Part shown: positions 6,196 through 8,872 of the stretch, piece by piece
Layout: each line of letters opens with the position of its first letter
Position numbering within the stretch: the first letter of the stretch is position 1
NCBI GenBank assembly: GCA_919901895.1
Contig: CAKKQI010000103.1
Span: 6,518-15,389, forward strand
Reading direction: 5' to 3'
DNA length: 8,872 bases
Source: Candidatus Brocadiaceae bacterium
Lineage (GTDB): Bacteria > Planctomycetota > MHYJ01 > JACQXL01 > CAKKQI01
Notes under the pieces: generated by a model
What the model was told of the DNA's origin: nothing
What the model saw: only the letters and a program-made list of their open reading frames with translations
Databases searched by the model: none
Translations under genes and position numbers: made by a program

Positions 6196-6282
6196 AGTAA
6201 ACAGCAAGTGGTCCTTTGATAAATTCATGATAGTTAGGCAGTAGAAAAGTTTGGTTCATAAAACCTGAGAAGATTCCGTTGA

Positions 6283-6310
6283 ACTAAATGCAATTATTCT
6301 TGCATTTAGT
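6283..6310. promoter_or_regulatory. 11-bp inverted repeat upstream of the ATPase gene
   Basis: ACTAAATGCAA (6283-6293) and TTGCATTTAGT (6300-6310) are perfectly inverted with a 6-nt gap, 26 bp before the ATG at 6337. The position and symmetry fit an operator for a dimeric repressor, or an RNA hairpin near the start. No regulator gene is seen beside it, so this is a guess from symmetry alone. Confidence 0.5.
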
Positions 6311-6336
6311 AGCACTATTTGATATGGTCATATAAT

Positions 6337-7482
6337 ATGAAAACGATAAAAAGAAGAACATTATGGTTCAAGAAAATCGAGGAATTATGGAAAAAGACGA
6401 ACATCATCTGGCTTTATGGGGTCAGGCGGTCAGGCAAAACGTTTCTCTGCCGGAGTATTCCCGGCATAGAGTATTTTGATTGTGAACTACCGAGAGTCCG
6501 ACAGTATTTTGCCGACCCGGAAGGATTTTTCAGAGGTCTTTCCGGTAAAAAAGTGGTCATTGATGAAATTCATCGCTTGGATAACCCTTCTGAGGTGCTC
6601 AAGATTGCGGCTGACTACTTTCCCAAAACCAAGATTATTGCAACCGGTTCATCGACGTTGGGGACATCCTTAAAGTTCAGGGATACACTAACCGGTCGCA
6701 AAAAAGACCTCTGGCTTTTACCAATGACCTGGCAGGATTTAAGGGATTTCAATCACATTAAAATGGACCATCGGCTTCAACGCGGCGGGCTGCCGCCATT
6801 TTTCTTGTCTAAATCATTTCCGGAGCCGGATTTTCAGGAATGGCTGGACGCTTTCTGGTCCAAAGATATCCATGAATTATTCAGGATAGAGAGACGGCAT
6901 TCCTTTCAGAAATTTATAGAGTTACTTTTTATGCAGAGCGGCGGTATTTTTGAGGCGACGAAATTTGCCCAGCCCTGCGAAATAAGCCGGACCACGGTCA
7001 GTAATTATTTAAAGGTATTAGAAGCGACTTCAATCGCGCATATCCTTAAACCATTTAATTCCCATAAGGCATCGGAGATTATCTCGGCGCCGAAAATCTA
7101 TGCCTTTGATACCGGTTTTATCTGTTACTGGCGCGGCTGGGATAAATTGCGGCAAAGCGATTTAGGGGTTTTATGGGAGCATTTTGTCCTTAATGAAATT
7201 TACGCCAATTCCCAGAACAAAAGAGTTCATTACTGGCGTGATAAACGGGGGCATGAGGTTGATTTTATTCTGACACCGCGCATTGGCGCACCGATCGCCA
7301 TTGAAACCAAATGGAATTCCGCAGGTTTTGAGCCGAAAAATCTTATTGCCTTCCGCAGGCAATACTCTCAGGGAAGGAATTTCGTGGTGTCTTATGATAT
7401 AGACAGAGATTTTTCCCGTAATTATCGCGGGATAACGGTGAGGTTTATAGGTCTGCCGGGACTGATAAGAATCGTATCCTAA
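6337..7482 (+). CDS. AAA+ ATPase with AAA_14 and DUF4143 domains
   Basis: This is a P-loop ATPase of the widespread bacterial and archaeal AAA_14 plus DUF4143 type, for which no firm function is known. Numbering from the in-frame TTG at 6319, Walker A is GVRRSGKT (34-41), Walker B is VVIDEIH (79-85), and the sensor-like ATGSS is at 108-112, with R121 and the LTGR stretch (124-127) after it. A winged-helix-like part (about 195-245, with ISRTTVSNYLKVLE) follows. The C-terminal DUF4143 part has YWRDKRGHEVDFI (305-317) and AIETKW (327-332); D315, E329 and K331 match the PD-(D/E)XK nuclease-like core, though activity is unproven. I prefer ATG 6337 (381 residues) because family members start close to the first helix; neither start has a clear ribosome binding site. 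It stands alone between two 79-bp direct repeats. It might be a toxin-defence or mobile-element gene. Confidence 0.9.
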   Translation: MKTIKRRTLWFKKIEELWKKTNIIWLYGVRRSGKTFLCRSIPGIEYFDCELPRVRQYFADPEGFFRGLSGKKVVIDEIHRLDNPSEVLKIAADYFPKTKIIATGSSTLGTSLKFRDTLTGRKKDLWLLPMTWQDLRDFNHIKMDHRLQRGGLPPFFLSKSFPEPDFQEWLDAFWSKDIHELFRIERRHSFQKFIELLFMQSGGIFEATKFAQPCEISRTTVSNYLKVLEATSIAHILKPFNSHKASEIISAPKIYAFDTGFICYWRGWDKLRQSDLGVLWEHFVLNEIYANSQNKRVHYWRDKRGHEVDFILTPRIGAPIAIETKWNSAGFEPKNLIAFRRQYSQGRNFVVSYDIDRDFSRNYRGITVRFIGLPGLIRIVS

Positions 7483-7509
7483 TTGTATATGTTAAGTTAT
7501 ATTGAACCC

Positions 7510-7535
7510 GCCTAAAAATAGGCCAAATCACCTTT
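7510..7535 (+). terminator. Weak terminator candidate after the ATPase gene
   Basis: GCCTA (7510-7514) and TAGGC (7519-7523) form a 5-bp stem with an AAAA loop, 27 bp after the stop codon. A run of five T residues follows at 7533-7537, about 10 bases away, which is too far for a classic intrinsic terminator. Confidence 0.35.
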
Positions 7536-7546
7536 TTATTCAATAA

Positions 7547-7583
7547 CATTAGAGATATGATCCATAACTAAGAGACTCTAATG
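7547..7583. repeat. 8-bp inverted repeat CATTAGAG/CTCTAATG
   Basis: CATTAGAG (7547-7554) and CTCTAATG (7576-7583) are perfectly inverted with a 21-nt gap, between the ATPase stop and the second 79-bp repeat. It may be a stem or a binding site; nothing else supports a role. Confidence 0.4.
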
Positions 7584-7617
7584 CTTTGTTGAAAACTTTA
7601 TTCTCAAACGTTCACCT

Positions 7618-7696
7618 TTCGCGAGAATTGCTAATTTTCGGTCAGTATTCTTGAGGTTGAGCTGGGCTTAAGTCCACCTCGCAGCACAATTTTAGC
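7618..7696. repeat. 79-bp direct repeat, copy 2 (right of AAA+ ATPase)
   Basis: Perfect copy of 6053-6131 in the same orientation, starting 135 bp after the ATPase stop codon. Perfect identity suggests recent duplication, recombination or ongoing homogenisation. Together the pair bounds a 1.6-kb segment that holds only the ATPase gene. Confidence 0.95.
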
Positions 7697-7721
7697 GCCA
7701 TAAATTACCTGTTTATTTTAC

Positions 7722-7750
7722 TTGCCATAAGTTTGAAATTATATTATAAT
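7722..7750 (+). promoter_or_regulatory. Sigma-70-like promoter upstream of the zinc-ribbon gene
   Basis: TTGCCA (7722-7727) and TATAAT (7745-7750) are separated by 17 bp, one mismatch from the full consensus. Transcription would start near 7757 and leave a leader of about 220 nt, filled with palindromes, before the ATG at 7978. This is the best promoter match I see in the window. Confidence 0.55.
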
Positions 7751-7774
7751 TTTTATGCCGATAGGACATATTTT

Positions 7775-7945
7775 TCCCGATAGTCATCGGGATAGGTTTG
7801 AATATAAATGTAAACCCCGATGTTTCGCTCCGCCTTAGGCGGACGGATCGGGATAGGTCGGCATTGCCTTTTTTCCGCCAGAGGCGGATCAGTCCTACGG
7901 CTGACGCCATGGGACGAATCAGTCCCCGCCTGAAGCGAGGCTGAA
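7775..7945. repeat. Cluster of palindromic repeats in the leader of the zinc-ribbon gene
   Basis: Four structures are packed here. TCCCGAT-AGTC-ATCGGGA (7775-7792) is a simple hairpin. CCCGAT (7816-7821) and ATCGGG (7847-7852) enclose TCCGCC-TTA-GGCGGA (7829-7843). TCCGCC-AGA-GGCGGA (7874-7888) stands alone. A last part contains GCCT/AGGC pairing around 7928-7941. Direct repeats link them: ATCGGGATAGGT occurs at 7786 and 7847, and GGATCAGTCC (7886) recurs as GAATCAGTCC (7916). Two reverse-strand open frames across this stretch look like artefacts of the GC-rich palindromes. Confidence 0.8.
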
Positions 7946-7977
7946 ACATTAATAATAAAATTTAATGGTAACGGCAT

Positions 7978-8301
7978 ATGTTACACTTTAGTTGCGACCG
8001 GTGCGGAAAAGGGTTGTTGCTGGATGAAGACGTTCGCTACGAGGTTACCATTGAAGTCAAATCCGGTTATGACCCGCTGGAAATTACCAGAGAAGATTTG
8101 CAAAAAGATTTTTCCGCTGAAATAGCCGTCCTGCTTAAACAGATGAAGAAAAAAGGCAAACAGGCCCTGGAAGACGGCGTCTATAAAATTTTTAAGTTTG
8201 ACCTGTGCCTGCAGTGCCAGAAAGAGTTTATCAAAAATCCGTTGCCGGTAAAAAGTAAACAGGAGCTACCCGAAAGGTCGGGATTTCGCAACGGGCAATG
8301 A
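7978..8301 (+). CDS. Small four-cysteine (zinc-ribbon-like) protein
   Basis: This 107-residue protein has two CxxC pairs, C6/C9 (MLHFSCDRCGK) and C77/C80 (DLCLQCQKEFIKNPL), which together could hold one zinc ion. Between them lie a beta-rich stretch (RYEVTIEVKSGYDPLEITRED, 20-40) and a charged helix (about 41-65). I recall similar small proteins, starting MLHFxCDxCGK and ending in DLCxxCxxxFxxDPL, as common in planctomycetes; their function is not known. The tail after residue 93 (KSKQELPERSGFRNGQ) is partly encoded by a CCCGA/TCGGG hairpin and may be an extension caused by that element. The ATG at 7978 has only a poor ribosome binding site. A promoter and a palindrome-rich leader precede it; the methyltransferase follows. 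Confidence 0.85.
   Translation: MLHFSCDRCGKGLLLDEDVRYEVTIEVKSGYDPLEITREDLQKDFSAEIAVLLKQMKKKGKQALEDGVYKIFKFDLCLQCQKEFIKNPLPVKSKQELPERSGFRNGQ
8269..8282. repeat. Short palindrome in the 3' end of the zinc-ribbon gene
   Basis: CCCGA (8269-8273) and TCGGG (8278-8282) form a 5-bp stem with a 4-nt loop. It lies within the last 11 codons of the gene and matches the CCCGA/TCGGG type of palindrome seen at 5099-5119 and 7775-7852. Confidence 0.5.
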
Positions 8302-8313
8302 CTCACTATTTAT

Positions 8314-8329
8314 GCCCCCGTAGCTCAAT
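8314..8329 (+). other. 16-nt sequence like the 5' end of a tRNA
   Basis: GCCCCCGTAGCTCAAT reads like the acceptor strand and D-stem start of a bacterial tRNA, most like a tRNA-Arg from memory. Nothing after it folds as a tRNA: no anticodon arm, no GTTCGA arm and no returning acceptor strand. If real, it is a fragment left by rearrangement or integration; chance remains possible. Confidence 0.35.
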
Positions 8330-8363
8330 ATGAAAAGAAGAGCCATAATTAATAAAATAGGCC

Positions 8364-8367
8364 GGAG
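8364..8367 (+). promoter_or_regulatory. Ribosome binding site of the methyltransferase
   Basis: GGAG lies 7 bases before the ATG at 8375 and is the clearest Shine-Dalgarno sequence in the window. It decides the start: the in-frame ATG at 8330 has no such site and would make a basic N-terminal extension. Confidence 0.7.
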
Positions 8368-8374
8368 AAAAGAA

Positions 8375-8872
8375 ATGATGGAGTTTTATGTCCGTGAAGA
8401 GTCAGCAACTTATGGCTCTACCAAACCTTTTAGTGTCTATTACGATAACTTCGAACGTTCCGTAAAACTCCTTAAAGGCGATTGCGTTGAAATACTAAAT
8501 CAGGCGCGTGAGAATAGCGTTGACATGGTCTTTGCCGACCCGCCTTATTTCCTTTCCAATGGCGGTATTACCTGCCATGCCGGCAAGATGGTTTCCGTCA
8601 ATAAGGGCCAGTGGGATAGGTCAAAAGGCATAGAGGAAACCCACAGGTTTACCACAGATTGGCTGCGCGCCTGCCAGCGGGTCTTAAAACCGGACGGCAC
8701 GATCCGGGTCTCAGGCACCACCCATATTATTTATTCAATCGGTTTTGCGATGCAACAACTGGGCTATAAGATCCTTAATGACATCGTTTGGTATAAGCGC
8801 AATGCGCCGCCCAATCTTTCCTGTCGTTATTTTACCCATTCCACAGAGATAGTTTTATGGGCAGCGAAGAAT
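8375..8872 (+). CDS. DNA adenine methyltransferase, DpnA-like, 5' part only
   Basis: The frame is open to the window end, giving the first 166 residues of a site-specific DNA methyltransferase that adds a methyl group to adenine. The catalytic DPPY motif is at residues 55-58 (VFADPPYFLSNGG), followed by VSVNKGQWDRSKG, VLKPDGT and the SGTTHIIYSIGFAMQQLGY stretch. The order, with the catalytic motif first and the SAM-binding motif expected later beyond the window, is that of beta-class enzymes. NAPPNLSCRYFTHSTEIVLWA is very like the DpnA/MboI-type second methylases, which act at GATC. The site recognised cannot be proved here. TIRVSGT replaces the usual TIWISGT. Alternative starts are 8378 and 8330. 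A restriction enzyme or a second methylase may follow to the right. Confidence 0.9.
   Translation, partial: MMEFYVREESATYGSTKPFSVYYDNFERSVKLLKGDCVEILNQARENSVDMVFADPPYFLSNGGITCHAGKMVSVNKGQWDRSKGIEETHRFTTDWLRACQRVLKPDGTIRVSGTTHIIYSIGFAMQQLGYKILNDIVWYKRNAPPNLSCRYFTHSTEIVLWAAKN

Noticed and set aside
6331..6336. TATAAT as a promoter for the ATPase gene
   Set aside because: It touches the ATG at 6337, so transcription would begin inside the gene, and no -35 box fits.
7713..7977. Two reverse-strand open frames before the zinc-ribbon gene
   Set aside because: They read through the palindrome cluster, overlap each other and resemble no protein.
8314..8390. Complete tRNA gene
   Set aside because: Only the first 16 nt look like a tRNA; the other arms and the closing acceptor strand are absent.

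Overview
The window looks like a chromosomal piece of an uncultivated bacterium, probably a planctomycete or a relative in the PVC group. The call rests on a respiratory complex I (nuo) gene set, on a small four-cysteine protein (7978-8301) of a type I associate with planctomycetes, and on abundant short palindromes plus a GxxExxY gene set among CAGATTAAACAGATT-type repeats, a style I recall from such genomes. This is inference from recall, not a phylogenetic test.

Layout. Positions 1-674 hold a GxxExxY-family gene framed by two tandem-repeat arrays whose 18-bp cores are exact reverse complements of each other. Positions 675-2067 hold nuoI, nuoJ and nuoK, with nuoI and nuoJ overlapping by 4 bp. 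A double hairpin (2111-2152) leads into a cytoplasmic M28-type zinc peptidase (2179-3468). A 104-bp clover-like palindromic element (3483-3586) separates it from nuoL (3657-5864). No nuoM or nuoN follows nuoL. Instead there is a non-coding stretch, an AAA+ ATPase of the AAA_14/DUF4143 type (6337-7482) lying between two perfect 79-bp direct repeats, and a palindrome-rich leader with a good sigma-70-like promoter. Next come the small zinc-ribbon-like protein and the first 166 codons of a DpnA-like DNA adenine methyltransferase that runs off the right edge at 8872.

How it works together. NuoI carries two 4Fe-4S clusters of the peripheral arm. NuoJ, NuoK and NuoL are membrane-arm subunits that couple quinone reduction to ion translocation. 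The nuo order I-J-K-L is normal, but it is broken by a peptidase gene, a structured element and the repeat-bounded cassette. The right half is accessory in character: an orphan ATPase in a repeat-bounded segment and a probable restriction-modification methyltransferase next to a 16-nt tRNA-like fragment.

The strongest unexplained signals are repeats and structures rather than proteins: the inverted-repeat-bounded GxxExxY cassette, the clover element whose two inner hairpins differ by compensatory changes, the 79-bp direct repeats around the ATPase, and palindromes that sit in frame inside nuoL and at the end of the zinc-ribbon gene.
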